A DNA stretch of 64,000 nt, taken from assembly GCF_022637455.1 (NCBI RefSeq), contig NZ_CP093341.1:2914001-2978000 (forward strand), in the 5' to 3' direction. The notes beneath the pieces were generated by a model. It saw only the letters and a program-made list of their open reading frames with translations, searched no databases and was not told where the DNA came from. Each line of letters opens with the position of its first letter. Positions within the stretch are counted from its first letter, which is position 1. Positions 26,514 through 35,125 of the stretch are shown here, piece by piece. Made by a program: the position numbers and the translations under genes. The stretch is from Lysobacter sp. S4-A87 (GTDB lineage Bacteria; Pseudomonadota; Gammaproteobacteria; Xanthomonadales; Xanthomonadaceae).

Positions 26514-28549
26514 GGGACGTCCTCTGGTGTGGTGAGTACCGTGGATACCTGTGCGGACCAGTCTCCGACCGCGGCGACGCCGGCATCGCGCCGGCCTTCG
26601 CTGCTCGCACAGAGCAGGCGTTCGAGCGGCGAGGTGCAGGCGGCGAGATCACGCGTGCCGTTGCCGGCCTGCTGGAACGCGTCGGCGCGGATCGGTCGCG
26701 CGCTGGCGATCACGACGAAGCGGTAGGCGCCGGGTGCGTCGAACGACATGCCCGAGCGACGGTAGGGCTGGTTCGGCGGCAATGACTGGTCGAACTCGCC
26801 CGGCTTGGGCAGCACCAGGTCAACGGCGTTGTACGGGTCGATCGCGAGGACGTAGATGTAAGCCGGTTGCATGCCCCGGTTGATGACGGTGGCGGTGATC
26901 CGTTCGCCCATGCCGATGCGGCGGACTCCGCCGGCCTGCAGCGGTGGGCACGCCGTGGGGCGGTAGCCGTCGGCGGCGATGCAGGCAGCAACCGGCAGCG
27001 GATCGGCGTCATCGGCGGTGGCACCGCTGGTGCGCAGTGCGAGCAGCTGCTGCACGCGTGCGACTTTGCGCAACGCCTCGGTCAGGCGGTCGCCGAAGCC
27101 CGGACCGTTGGGGGGGCCAAGCGATCTGACCAGCAGCGTGCCGTCATCGGCGCGCAGCGCGACTGCTCCAGCATGCTCCATGTCGGCGACGAGGCGGGTG
27201 ACACCGGTCGGCGACTCGACGGCGAAGCCGGTGGCACTCAGTGCCGCCTCGGCTGCATCGCGGGCCGGACCCGCAGGCAGGTCGATGGCGACGGTGAGTG
27301 CGTCACCGGGAAGGAAATGCGCGATCTCCTCCGCGACCAGCCGCTTCGGCAGTGCGCCCGGCGCGGCGTCGAGCGCCAGCGTGGCGGCGGTGCCGTCGAC
27401 GGTGCTGATCGAACCGGCCGCGAGCCGCGAGCGGCGTGCGACGGCGTCGGCCTGGTTGGCGTACAGCGCGAAACGTGACCCGCTGGTGATGCCGCTGGTC
27501 GTGCCGGCTTGCAGCGTGGTAGCGGTGCCGGCGTGCTCGACGTCGTACAGCACGGCCGTGCGCGAACGCGCGCCCACCGCCGCCGTCAGCGCGCCTTCCG
27601 CGGACGGCGTCTGTGCGGCATGGCCGCGCGCGGCCACGCGCAGGCGCACTTCGTGGATCAGGTCGCCGAACGTCGCGTCGCGCATGCCCGGCATCCTCAA
27701 CGTATCGAGAAGCGCGGTAGTGAACACGCCGGCGCGCGTACCGACCGTGCCACCGCCCGTTTCCTGTGCTTCTTCACCGTCCTGGGCGGCCGCGAGATGG
27801 ACCCAGTAGCCGTTGCCTCCGGACGATGTCGCGACCGCCGCAGGCGCTGCCGCGACGGACGATGGCGGTGCCGGGACGTTGATTGTGGGCGCACTGCGCG
27901 ATTGCCCGGCGGCACCGGTCCGCGTCGCGGTTGCCGAGTTGCAGGAATCGAACACGCTGACGAAATACAGGCCCTGCGCGGTCGCGCGATCTTTCAGCGC
28001 CTTCAGTTCGACGTCGAAGATGTCGCCCGGCGAGCCGTCCGGATTGCGGGCGTCGGTGGGCAGGATCGTGCCGTTGTAGCCGGTGTCCTGGTCGCGGGCT
28101 TCGTCGTCGCGATAGCGCGAGCCGTGGCCGGCGAAATAGAACAGCAGGGTGTCCCCTGCGCGCAGTGACGCGATCCGCTGCTGCAGGGCTTCGAGGATCC
28201 GCGCGCGGGTTGCGCAGTCGTCGGTCAGCGTGATGGTTGCGGCGTTCGACGAATCACAGGCGCCTGCTGCGGGAACGTCGACCTCGACGCCGTACAGATC
28301 AGCCAGCGCCTGTTTGAAGCGCAACGCATCGCCAACCGCGCCGCGCAGGTCGGAGAACACCGCGCTTGGCTGGTGTGCATCGGAATACCGGTAACGGTCG
28401 ATGCCGACGATAAGGGCGTGGATGCGCCGCGTGTCCGGCGGGCGCGAAGCGGGAGCCGCCTCGGCCGGAGCCTGCGTGGGGGCGGACGGTGGCCCGCATC
28501 CGCATAGCAGCGACGTGAGGACGCAGGCCATCAACAGGATGCGCGTCAT
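26510..28549 (-). CDS. Caspase-family (C14) lipoprotein protease
   Basis: Protein of 679 residues from ATG 28549 (MTRILLMACVLTSLLCGCG), with a lipoprotein-type signal whose lipidated residue is Cys16 or Cys18. The caspase-like domain begins at IHALIVGIDRYRY (about residue 43). His142 is in LLFYFAGHGSRY and Cys203 in FVSVFDSCNSA, matching the C14 dyad; the residue after Cys is Asn instead of the usual His. About 400 C-terminal residues without a recognised domain follow, with a SYIY-like segment (YIYVLAIDPYNAVDLVLP) resembling DUF4384-type sensing domains. The start overlaps the stop of the upstream caspase gene (ATGA) and the stop overlaps the trypsin gene start. Location is inferred to be periplasmic. 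Confidence 0.9.
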   Translation of the reverse strand: MTRILLMACVLTSLLCGCGPPSAPTQAPAEAAPASRPPDTRRIHALIVGIDRYRYSDAHQPSAVFSDLRGAVGDALRFKQALADLYGVEVDVPAAGACDSSNAATITLTDDCATRARILEALQQRIASLRAGDTLLFYFAGHGSRYRDDEARDQDTGYNGTILPTDARNPDGSPGDIFDVELKALKDRATAQGLYFVSVFDSCNSATATRTGAAGQSRSAPTINVPAPPSSVAAAPAAVATSSGGNGYWVHLAAAQDGEEAQETGGGTVGTRAGVFTTALLDTLRMPGMRDATFGDLIHEVRLRVAARGHAAQTPSAEGALTAAVGARSRTAVLYDVEHAGTATTLQAGTTSGITSGSRFALYANQADAVARRSRLAAGSISTVDGTAATLALDAAPGALPKRLVAEEIAHFLPGDALTVAIDLPAGPARDAAEAALSATGFAVESPTGVTRLVADMEHAGAVALRADDGTLLVRSLGPPNGPGFGDRLTEALRKVARVQQLLALRTSGATADDADPLPVAACIAADGYRPTACPPLQAGGVRRIGMGERITATVINRGMQPAYIYVLAIDPYNAVDLVLPKPGEFDQSLPPNQPYRRSGMSFDAPGAYRFVVIASARPIRADAFQQAGNGTRDLAACTSPLERLLCASSEGRRDAGVAAVGDWSAQVSTVLTTPEDVP

Positions 28550-31500
28550 GGCGCCTCCCGGCGCAGCACCACCGCGCTTGCCCGCGGATTGAAGTCGAAC
28601 AGGGCAGGTTGCTGCACGCGTCGCGCGGGCGCATCGGCCGGCAGGTCGTGGAAGGTGATCGCACGCGCGCCACTGCCGGCCGCGGTGATGCGGCCGACGC
28701 GTGCATCGGCTGCAAGCGTTGGCAGCCGTCGCACCGCGTAGGCCAGCCACTCGTCGATGCGGATACTGCCATCGCCGTCGAGGTCGGCGTCGCCGGCGCC
28801 CAGTCCGTCCACCGCCAGCGCATAGGTCAGCAGACCCTGGCCCAGGCGTGCATCCTCGAGCGCGACGTCGTCGGCCTGGGTCGCGGCGAGGATGCGGATG
28901 CCCTTGTCGTACGCCAGCTGGCCGAGCCCGCTGTCGCCCATCGGGCCGGGCTTGAAGCGCCCGTCGGCAACGCTCGCCGCGGAATGGCAGGCGTCGATCA
29001 CCAGGGCGATTTCGCCCGCGCGCATCGCCTGGAACGGCATCACCAGGTCGGCGGTGGACAGCACGGTGGACAGGTCCGGCGCATCCGAGCCTTCCGGCCA
29101 GCGGCCGTCCGAGGGGATCAGGTAGAAATCCCCGCGCGGGTTCGCCCAGCCGTGGCCGGAGTAACTGACGATCACCGCATCGTCGGGCGTCGCCGCTTGC
29201 AGCATGCCGGCGTCGATGCCGTCGGCCCGCAATGCGGCGAGGGTGGCCTGGCGGTCGCCGTCGCCGGCCAGCAGCGACAGCACACGAGTGAGGGTGGCGC
29301 GGTCCACGCGCGTGCTCGGGCGGCCCTCGCTGCTTCGTTCGGCGGCGAGCAGCATCTGGTGCGTCTCGTAGCCGGGGATGGCGGACAGCCGCGCCGCCAT
29401 CAGCCTGGCATCGGCAACGGCGTAGTTCAGGCGGAAGCGGGCCGTGTCGTAGTGGTCGATGCCGATCGCGAGCACGTAGGCGCGGCGCGAACGCGGGGCG
29501 ACCGCGGGGCGCGTCCAGGCCAGAGTCGCCGTCTCGCCTTTGATGCGGTCTTCGTTGAACGCATACGCGGAGAACACCTGCGACGCCTCGTCCGCCTGCG
29601 TCGGCAACGGCACAGTGAACTCAAGACGGTGCACCCCGTCCGTTGCCTGCACCGCGTTGCGCGAACGCCATTGCACGAGGTCCGTATTGGCCGCATCCAC
29701 CTGCCGCGGTGCCATTGCGACCAGTTTGCCGTTGCGGAACAGTCGCGGGTTGTAGAGGCCGGAACGGGTCTTGCCGTTGGGCGCGTCGGCATCGACGCCT
29801 TCCCGCACCTCGATCGCAACCACGGCTTGCGCGACATCGCTGCCTGGGTGCACGCCGGTGATCCGGACTTCCGGCAACACGCGGTTGAGGCTGGCGATGG
29901 CTGGCAGCGGCGCGAAGGCGCGCGCGCACGTGTCGCTGGCGCGGCAGTCGAGCAGCCGTCGGTACAGACCGGGCTCGTAGTAGTCGCGCATGAACGTCTG
30001 CGCGGCGAGGCTGCGCCATGGCGCATCGGGCACCAACCAGCGCACCAGGGCGGTGTCGGCACCCAGGTTGGTGTCGTAGCGACCACCGGGTGCGATCGCG
30101 AAGTAGCGGTTGTCGGGCAGCGTGTGCAGGGTCAGCTGCAAGGTGCCGTCGCCGCTGTCCCAGAAGAGGATCTTGCCGTCTTCGGTGGTCGCCCACAGCA
30201 GGCGGCTGCGTTCGATCCATCCGGCCCGGACCAGCGGCGTCCGTGACGGGACGTGCGCGACGGCGCGCCCGCTGTCCAGGTCGAGCAGCGTGCCGTCGTC
30301 CAGCCCGAGCACGCGGTTGTCGCCGACAGCGATCGCGCGGCGTGCGAACCCGGGGATCGTGCGTGCCTTCGCCGCCTCGTCGGTGTCGACGATATGCAGG
30401 TCGGCCTGCGCCTGGTTCGCGCGTGCCGCCTTCGCATGGGTGAAGACGAGGCGGCGACCGTCGGCGCTGAAGGACAGCGCACGGATCGTGTCGTCGTCGG
30501 TGAATTTACCCGCGTTTCCGAGTGGATCGATGACCTCGACCAACCGGCGCGGGGCAGTGGCGCCACCGTCGCCGAGGCCCAGCAGCCACACCCGCAGCAC
30601 CTGTTTCGCGCCCGGCGCGTCAGCGCGATCCCAGGCGCGCGTCGCGACCGCCAGCCGGCGGTGGTCGGGTGAGGTTTCGATCGCGGTGATGACCTGGTCC
30701 GCCAACGCATCCGCTGCCAGCGGCTGCCAATTGCGTGCGCCGGCCGCGTGAAACGCCAGGCCCGTCGGCGGCGGGTCGTAGGTCTCGTTGCCGTCGTCCG
30801 GGCGAGTGTCGTCCATGCAGAAGGTGCCGCCGACAGAGGACGTAAAACAGGAATCGGCGAGGGACCCCAGCGCGACGAAGGCCCCAGCGTCCGCCGGCCG
30901 CATCTGCCAGCGGCTGTCGATTGCCGCGCAGTCCTCGCGCGTGGCGCACGCGGGATCGACCACCAGTGCCGGTGGGTACCCAGCCATCGCGTCCTCCGTG
31001 TCGTTGGTGATGCCGTAGCCCTCGCTGCCCAGCAGGTAGTGCGTGGCGTCGAGCCAGCGCACGCGGTGGTAGGCGCGCTTTGGCGCGAATGCGGGCTCGC
31101 CATTGCCGCCGGAGAGATCGAGCGCTTCCACGCGCGTGCCGGGTTCGTTGAAAGGACGCACGACGCGCAGCAGGCGCAACCCGTCGGGCGACAGGTCGGC
31201 GTCCACGAAATAACCGCGCGGATCAACCGTCAAGACCCGCTGTTCGGCGCCGTTGCCGGTGGCGAGCAGGGTGACGCCGTAGCGGCAGCGTTGCAGTGAC
31301 GTACAGGTCGGATCGACGGAACCGAAGTGTTCGTCGCTCGTGTCGGGCAATCCGCGGCGGCCGTTGCCGTGGTTCGGTGCCGGGCGAAGCGTGCCGTCGG
31401 GCGAGGTGGGCCAGTGGTGTGCATCGTCGGCCGATGCTGCGCTCGGCATCGGCAGGGTCGCGTCGGCACGGACCGCGCGCGTCGCCAGGTCGATGACGTA

Positions 31501-31968
31501 GGTGCACGACAGCGTACCGGGCTGATGCGCGCCCGGACAGGCGAGTTTGGCTTCGCTTTCCGCAACACCCATGTACGCGATCGCCAGCGTGCCAGCGGCG
31601 GGCCCGTCGGTGATTGCGTGGAAGCGCAGCGGCGGCTCCTTCTGGCCGTCGGGAAGCAGCAGCTGCGCAGCGAGCGGAACCTGCGCGTGGTCAAGGATCG
31701 TGCCGCTGGCGATGTTCCAGATGACGAGGGAGCCGTCGCGCGCCAGTGAGACCAGGTGGCGGCCGCCATCGACCCAGTGCACCGCGAGCACCGGCGACTG
31801 GTGTCCCTGCTGCACGACGATCTTCGGTTCGAGTGCGGGATCGGGCGACGTGGTTGTCGCGGTTGTCGAGGTAGGCGCGGGGGGTGACGGCGTAGCCGCA
31901 TCCTGCCCGGTACACCCGGCGGCGAGCAGGGCGGCGCAGCAGCACAGCAGCAGACCCGCGATGCGCAT
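28546..31968 (-). CDS. Beta-propeller caspase lipoprotein with C-terminal EF-hand
   Basis: Protein of 1140 residues. Signal LLLCCCAALLAAGC ends in a lipobox. Residues about 50-650 contain WD40/propeller-type blades (SPVLAVHWVDGGRHLVSLAR, DGSLVIWNI; later GRRLVFTHAKAARAN and GKILFWDSGDGTL). The caspase domain starts at RRAYVLAIGIDHY (about residue 828), with His939 in VSYSGHGWAN and Cys994 in LVIDACHSAAS. A near-canonical EF-hand loop DLDGDGSIRIDE lies at residues 1062-1073, suggesting calcium control as known for metacaspases. It is the first gene of the operon and overlaps the second caspase gene by 4 bp. Propellers fused to caspases usually act as sensing or docking modules; the trigger here is unknown. 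Confidence 0.9.
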   Translation of the reverse strand: MRIAGLLLCCCAALLAAGCTGQDAATPSPPAPTSTTATTTSPDPALEPKIVVQQGHQSPVLAVHWVDGGRHLVSLARDGSLVIWNIASGTILDHAQVPLAAQLLLPDGQKEPPLRFHAITDGPAAGTLAIAYMGVAESEAKLACPGAHQPGTLSCTYVIDLATRAVRADATLPMPSAASADDAHHWPTSPDGTLRPAPNHGNGRRGLPDTSDEHFGSVDPTCTSLQRCRYGVTLLATGNGAEQRVLTVDPRGYFVDADLSPDGLRLLRVVRPFNEPGTRVEALDLSGGNGEPAFAPKRAYHRVRWLDATHYLLGSEGYGITNDTEDAMAGYPPALVVDPACATREDCAAIDSRWQMRPADAGAFVALGSLADSCFTSSVGGTFCMDDTRPDDGNETYDPPPTGLAFHAAGARNWQPLAADALADQVITAIETSPDHRRLAVATRAWDRADAPGAKQVLRVWLLGLGDGGATAPRRLVEVIDPLGNAGKFTDDDTIRALSFSADGRRLVFTHAKAARANQAQADLHIVDTDEAAKARTIPGFARRAIAVGDNRVLGLDDGTLLDLDSGRAVAHVPSRTPLVRAGWIERSRLLWATTEDGKILFWDSGDGTLQLTLHTLPDNRYFAIAPGGRYDTNLGADTALVRWLVPDAPWRSLAAQTFMRDYYEPGLYRRLLDCRASDTCARAFAPLPAIASLNRVLPEVRITGVHPGSDVAQAVVAIEVREGVDADAPNGKTRSGLYNPRLFRNGKLVAMAPRQVDAANTDLVQWRSRNAVQATDGVHRLEFTVPLPTQADEASQVFSAYAFNEDRIKGETATLAWTRPAVAPRSRRAYVLAIGIDHYDTARFRLNYAVADARLMAARLSAIPGYETHQMLLAAERSSEGRPSTRVDRATLTRVLSLLAGDGDRQATLAALRADGIDAGMLQAATPDDAVIVSYSGHGWANPRGDFYLIPSDGRWPEGSDAPDLSTVLSTADLVMPFQAMRAGEIALVIDACHSAASVADGRFKPGPMGDSGLGQLAYDKGIRILAATQADDVALEDARLGQGLLTYALAVDGLGAGDADLDGDGSIRIDEWLAYAVRRLPTLAADARVGRITAAGSGARAITFHDLPADAPARRVQQPALFDFNPRASAVVLRREAP

Positions 31969-32052
31969 GGTGGCGCTCCGCTATCCGAGCCCCCGCAAGC
32001 CCGACAGCGGGTCGAGCATAGCACCGGCCCAACGCAGGGACTGCCTCTCGCG

Positions 32053-32181
32053 GTGGCTGCCAGAGCGCTGCGGATGGAGGCCGAACGCCTCTCCCTGGGC
32101 ATCGTCGCGATCCATACGGCGCGCAAACCCTTCCCGCGCGAGACCAGTCGCCAGGTCGCTGCGGATCAGGCGATCTCATGA
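32053..32181 (+). other. Possible short coding remnant in the gap upstream of the caspase operon
   Basis: The 220-bp gap between the caspase operon start and the reductase gene contains a plus-strand frame ending at 32181. It reads plausibly as protein (ERLSLGIVAIHTARKPFPRE) from GTG 32053 or ATG 32074. It has no recognised domain and no clear ribosome binding site, and may be the end of a decayed gene. The promoter of the protease operon must also lie in this gap; I could not place it with confidence. Confidence 0.2.
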
Positions 32182-32188
32182 CACGAGC

Positions 32189-32782
32189 TCAACGCGCTGT
32201 GCCAGGCGGCCCGGCGCGCATGCAGTCGTACTCCAGCACCACCAGGCCCTGCTGGAACTCCTGCATGGATTGCAGTGCCAGCGGGCGCCTGCCGAGATCG
32301 GGCGGGGCAAATGAGCGTCCGGCGCCTATCAGCACCGGCACCATGCGCAGGCGCAGGAGATCGACTTCGCCTGCCAGCAGTAGGGCGTCGCACAGGGTCA
32401 AGCTACCCCAGATGATGAGGTCGCCGTCGACGCGTGCACGCAGGGCGCGCACCGACGCGACGCCATCGCCGCGCAGAACGGTAGCGGAGTCGCGGGTCCC
32501 CCAGGGCGCCGCGTCCAGCGTGTTCGAGACCACGTACTTCGGCAGGGTGTTGATCGGCACCGCCACGGGTTCCTCCACCGGGTCGGCGTCCGGCCAGTAG
32601 TCGGCGAACATCCGATACGTCGTGCGCCCCAGGACGATGGCGCCCGCGCCCTCCAGGAGCTGCAACTGGCCCGGGTCGACCTCATTGACCGCACGCGCAT
32701 CGATGAAGAAGCCGATGCCGCCGTCCGTTTCGGCCGCAAAGCCGTCTGCGCTGATGATCTGCTCGATGATGAGCCTGCCCAT
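32189..32782 (-). CDS. Dihydrofolate reductase-like (RibD C-terminal) family protein
   Basis: Cytoplasmic protein of 197 residues from the RibD-C/'dihydrofolate reductase family' group. It shows the typical start MGRLIIEQIISADGFAAE, the central VLGRTTYRMFADYWP and the NADPH-site element DLIIWGSLTLCDALLLAGEVDLLRL, followed by MVPVLIGAGRSFA. Members of this group are reductases of unknown substrate and not true folate enzymes. It is a single gene with no clear operon partner, its stop lying near the promoter side of the caspase operon. Confidence 0.88.
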   Translation of the reverse strand: MGRLIIEQIISADGFAAETDGGIGFFIDARAVNEVDPGQLQLLEGAGAIVLGRTTYRMFADYWPDADPVEEPVAVPINTLPKYVVSNTLDAAPWGTRDSATVLRGDGVASVRALRARVDGDLIIWGSLTLCDALLLAGEVDLLRLRMVPVLIGAGRSFAPPDLGRRPLALQSMQEFQQGLVVLEYDCMRAGPPGTAR

Positions 32783-32933
32783 ATCCCGTTCTCCGCTCGC
32801 GGTGTCCTTCCTATCGACGAACGGGGGCGGGCGGCATCGACATCCGCGGCTGCCTGAATGGGCCTGGCCTGGAATCCCCTTCTCGTGGACTGAACGCCAG
32901 TCCCCGGATGATGGTCAGGCGAGGAGAGATCCC

Positions 32934-33362
32934 ATGGCAGACGAACTGGCTGCAGCCAATGTCAACCGGTCGTATCAGCTCGCAGCGTCGAGCATCGCGA
33001 TCTTCACGTTCCTGCTGTTCTTCCTGTATCCGAAGTTCATGAGCGGCCAGGTCGATGGCTTCTCGTACCAGGCCACGCTGATCGTCATGGGCGTAGCGAC
33101 GTTCTCGTTCGCGTTCTCGTCCTTCTACTACTACGGCGCCTCGCTGGGCGGGCGAATCGACGATGCCGAACGCGCCCGCTACGCGCGTCGGGGCGATCGC
33201 CTGTGGCTGACCGGATGCGTCCTGCTGTTCCTGGCTCCAAGCCTGATCCTCTTCACGGTCAGGCTCCTCGCCGTTGCGTCCGCGTGGTTCGCCCTGTGGC
33301 TGGTGTACCTGTTCTTCGTGATCCGCTACTTCCCTCGCATCCAGACTGCGTGGAAGAGCTGA
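32934..33362 (+). CDS. Small four-helix membrane protein, unknown
   Basis: Hydrophobic protein of 142 residues with four predicted membrane helices (IAIFTFLLFFLYPKFM, ATLIVMGVATFSFAFSSFYY, WLTGCVLLFLAPSLILFTV and VASAWFALWLVYLFFVIRYF) and a short charged loop (GRIDDAERARYARRGDRL) between helices 2 and 3. ATG 32934 has a good ribosome binding site (GAGGAGAG). No domain recognised. It is flanked by an unrelated reductase gene and a convergent tautomerase gene. Confidence 0.75.
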   Translation: MADELAAANVNRSYQLAASSIAIFTFLLFFLYPKFMSGQVDGFSYQATLIVMGVATFSFAFSSFYYYGASLGGRIDDAERARYARRGDRLWLTGCVLLFLAPSLILFTVRLLAVASAWFALWLVYLFFVIRYFPRIQTAWKS

Positions 33363-33366
33363 GACG

Positions 33367-33711
33367 TCACATCATCGTGCGATTGAAATAAGTCGCCTTC
33401 TCGAACTCGGCGATGTTCACGGCAATGCGGGGAAGCAGTGGAAACATCCCGGCCAGCTCGCTGACGATGGCCTTCGACAAGGCGGCGCGCTGCTCGATAC
33501 TGCGACCCTGCATGATCCAGGCGAAGGTGTGGATGAAATCCTCCCGTTCGCCGCCGACGGCATAGATATCGAAAGGGCGCATGCGGACCTTGATGTCGGA
33601 TTCGTCGAACAGCCCGGAAGCACTCGCCACCCGATGCAGTCGGGTGATGATCGATTCCTCGCTGTGAATCTGCAGCAGCCCCTGGGAACAGTCGACTACG
33701 AAGTGCGGCAT
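33367..33711 (-). CDS. 5-carboxymethyl-2-hydroxymuconate isomerase-like tautomerase
   Basis: Protein of 114 residues beginning MPHFVVDCSQG, so that processing of Met exposes Pro1, the catalytic base of the tautomerase superfamily. The length and the motifs RMRPFDIYAVGG and FAWIMQGRSIEQRAALSKAI match the CHMI (HpcD/HpaF) family, which isomerises an intermediate of homoprotocatechuate breakdown. No other genes of that pathway lie nearby, so it may serve another substrate. Start ATG 33711 was chosen for the Pro1 rule. Confidence 0.87.
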   Translation of the reverse strand: MPHFVVDCSQGLLQIHSEESIITRLHRVASASGLFDESDIKVRMRPFDIYAVGGEREDFIHTFAWIMQGRSIEQRAALSKAIVSELAGMFPLLPRIAVNIAEFEKATYFNRTMM

Positions 33712-33842
33712 GCTGGCTCCATGGGTACGTGTGTGAATCGATCGTAATCCGCCAGGTCGATGCGCGGGCCACGTTTGCCAGGATTTCTGCCATTTCAGGA
33801 TCGAATCCATCCGGGCCAAGGCGATGGGCGCGACGCTGATCA

Positions 33843-33873
33843 AGCAGAAGGCGCCGGCCCGAAGGCCGGCGCC
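33843..33873 (-). terminator. Rho-independent terminator of the TerC-family gene
   Basis: On the minus strand a perfect 10-bp stem GGCGCCGGCC / GGCCGGCGCC is closed by a TTCG tetraloop and followed by TTCTGCTT. It lies 13 bp after the stop of the TerC-family gene. Confidence 0.8.
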
Positions 33874-33885
33874 CTGCGTCTGGCA

Positions 33886-34653
33886 TCACGAAGACGGCGC
33901 GTCGTCCGTGAACCGCTCGTGCAGCTTCACCGGCGCGACCTTGGATTTCTCGCGCTTGCGGATCCACAGGTTGATCATCTCGACGAACACCGAGAAGGCC
34001 ATCGCGGCGTAGATGTAGCCCTTGGGGATGTGCTGGCCGAAACCGTCGGCGATCAGCACCAGGCCGATCATGATCAGGAAGCTGAGCGCCAGGACCTTCA
34101 CGGTCGGATGGCGTTCGACGAAATCACCGATCGGTCGGGCGAACATCAGCATGAAGACGATCGAGATCAGGATGGCGGTGACCATCACCCAGCGCTCGTC
34201 GACCATGCCCACGGCGGTGATGATCGAGTCCAGCGAGAACACGATGTCCAGCACCATGATCTGGGCAATGACGCTGGCGAAGGTGGCCGTCGCCGCGCCG
34301 ACGCCGACGTGCTCGCTGGCACCTTCCAGCTTCTGGTGGATCTCGTGCGTGGCCTTGCCAATCAGGAACAGGCCGCCGCCGATGAGGATGAGGTCGCGCC
34401 AGGAGAACTCGTTGCCCAGTAGCGAGAACAGCGGGGCGGTCAGGCCGACGATCCAGGCGATGGCCAGCAGCAGGCCCAGTCGCGTCACGGCCGCCAGGGT
34501 GATGCCCAGCCGGCGGGCCTTGTTGCGCTGTTCCGGCGGCAGTTTGCCGGCCAGGATCGAGATGAAGATGATGTTGTCGATGCCTAGCACCAGTTCGAGC
34601 GCGGTCAGTGTGGCCAGTGCAATCCAGATCTCGGGGTTCAGTAGGGCGTCCAT
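33886..34653 (-). CDS. TerC-family membrane protein, probable Mn2+ exporter
   Basis: Inner-membrane protein of 255 residues with about seven helices. It carries the TerC signatures ALELVLGIDNIIFISILAGKLP near the N-terminus and QIMVLDIVFSLDSIITAVGM in the middle; their Asp and Asn residues lie in membrane helices and probably bind metal. Bacterial relatives such as Alx and YkoY export Mn2+ or help metalate exported proteins. The yybP-ykoY riboswitch immediately upstream strongly supports a manganese role. A UUCG-capped terminator follows the gene, so it is likely transcribed alone. Confidence 0.92.
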   Translation of the reverse strand: MDALLNPEIWIALATLTALELVLGIDNIIFISILAGKLPPEQRNKARRLGITLAAVTRLGLLLAIAWIVGLTAPLFSLLGNEFSWRDLILIGGGLFLIGKATHEIHQKLEGASEHVGVGAATATFASVIAQIMVLDIVFSLDSIITAVGMVDERWVMVTAILISIVFMLMFARPIGDFVERHPTVKVLALSFLIMIGLVLIADGFGQHIPKGYIYAAMAFSVFVEMINLWIRKREKSKVAPVKLHERFTDDAPSS

Positions 34654-34811
34654 TGGGGTCTCGTAGGAAGGGCAGGGTGGCCGTGGGCCGTTGGTGGCCG
34701 AACCTGCTTTCCACACGCACGTTGCCTGCCGCGGGCGGCGGGGCGACGTGATGGGCGGCGGAGGTCTGCGGCGGCGGAAAAGGCCACGACGCCAGTGCAT
34801 TCAATGGACGC

Positions 34812-34926
34812 ACCTTCGCCGTGGGACGGCGAAGGTCTTGCTCGCAGGCCGCCTAGGCGACCTGCTGCTGCACCGGGGACGAATCCCGTAGTGACGGTGA
34901 CAGCATGCGGGAGCTACTCCCCTTCG
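34812..34926 (-). promoter_or_regulatory. yybP-ykoY manganese riboswitch upstream of TerC-family gene
   Basis: On the minus strand the 5' part reads CGAAGGGGAGTAGC (34926-34913), containing the invariant GGGGAGTAGC of this riboswitch. The 3' part is GAGCAAGACCTTCG. CGAAGG and CCTTCG pair to form helix P1. Immediately downstream, CCTTCGCCGT can instead pair with ACGGCGAAGG (34812-34836) in a 10-bp hairpin, so metal-bound and free folds exclude each other. The hairpin has no U-run, and the start codon is about 160 bp further on, so the control mechanism is not clear. Confidence 0.85.
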
Positions 34927-35125
34927 AGGTCGGGATAGTAAAGCAATTGCCGCCGCAGGAGCCATAGGCGGGCCTGATGGCACATCCGGTCTCCCGGTCC
35001 AGGCGCATCCGGTGCGTTGGGACGCCCGCGGGATTATCCTTGCAGATCAGGTGCTTCACCGCGCCACGTGCGCCTGCCACGGCCCCCAGAATCACGGCGA
35101 CGACCCGCGCCATCGGATGCACCGG

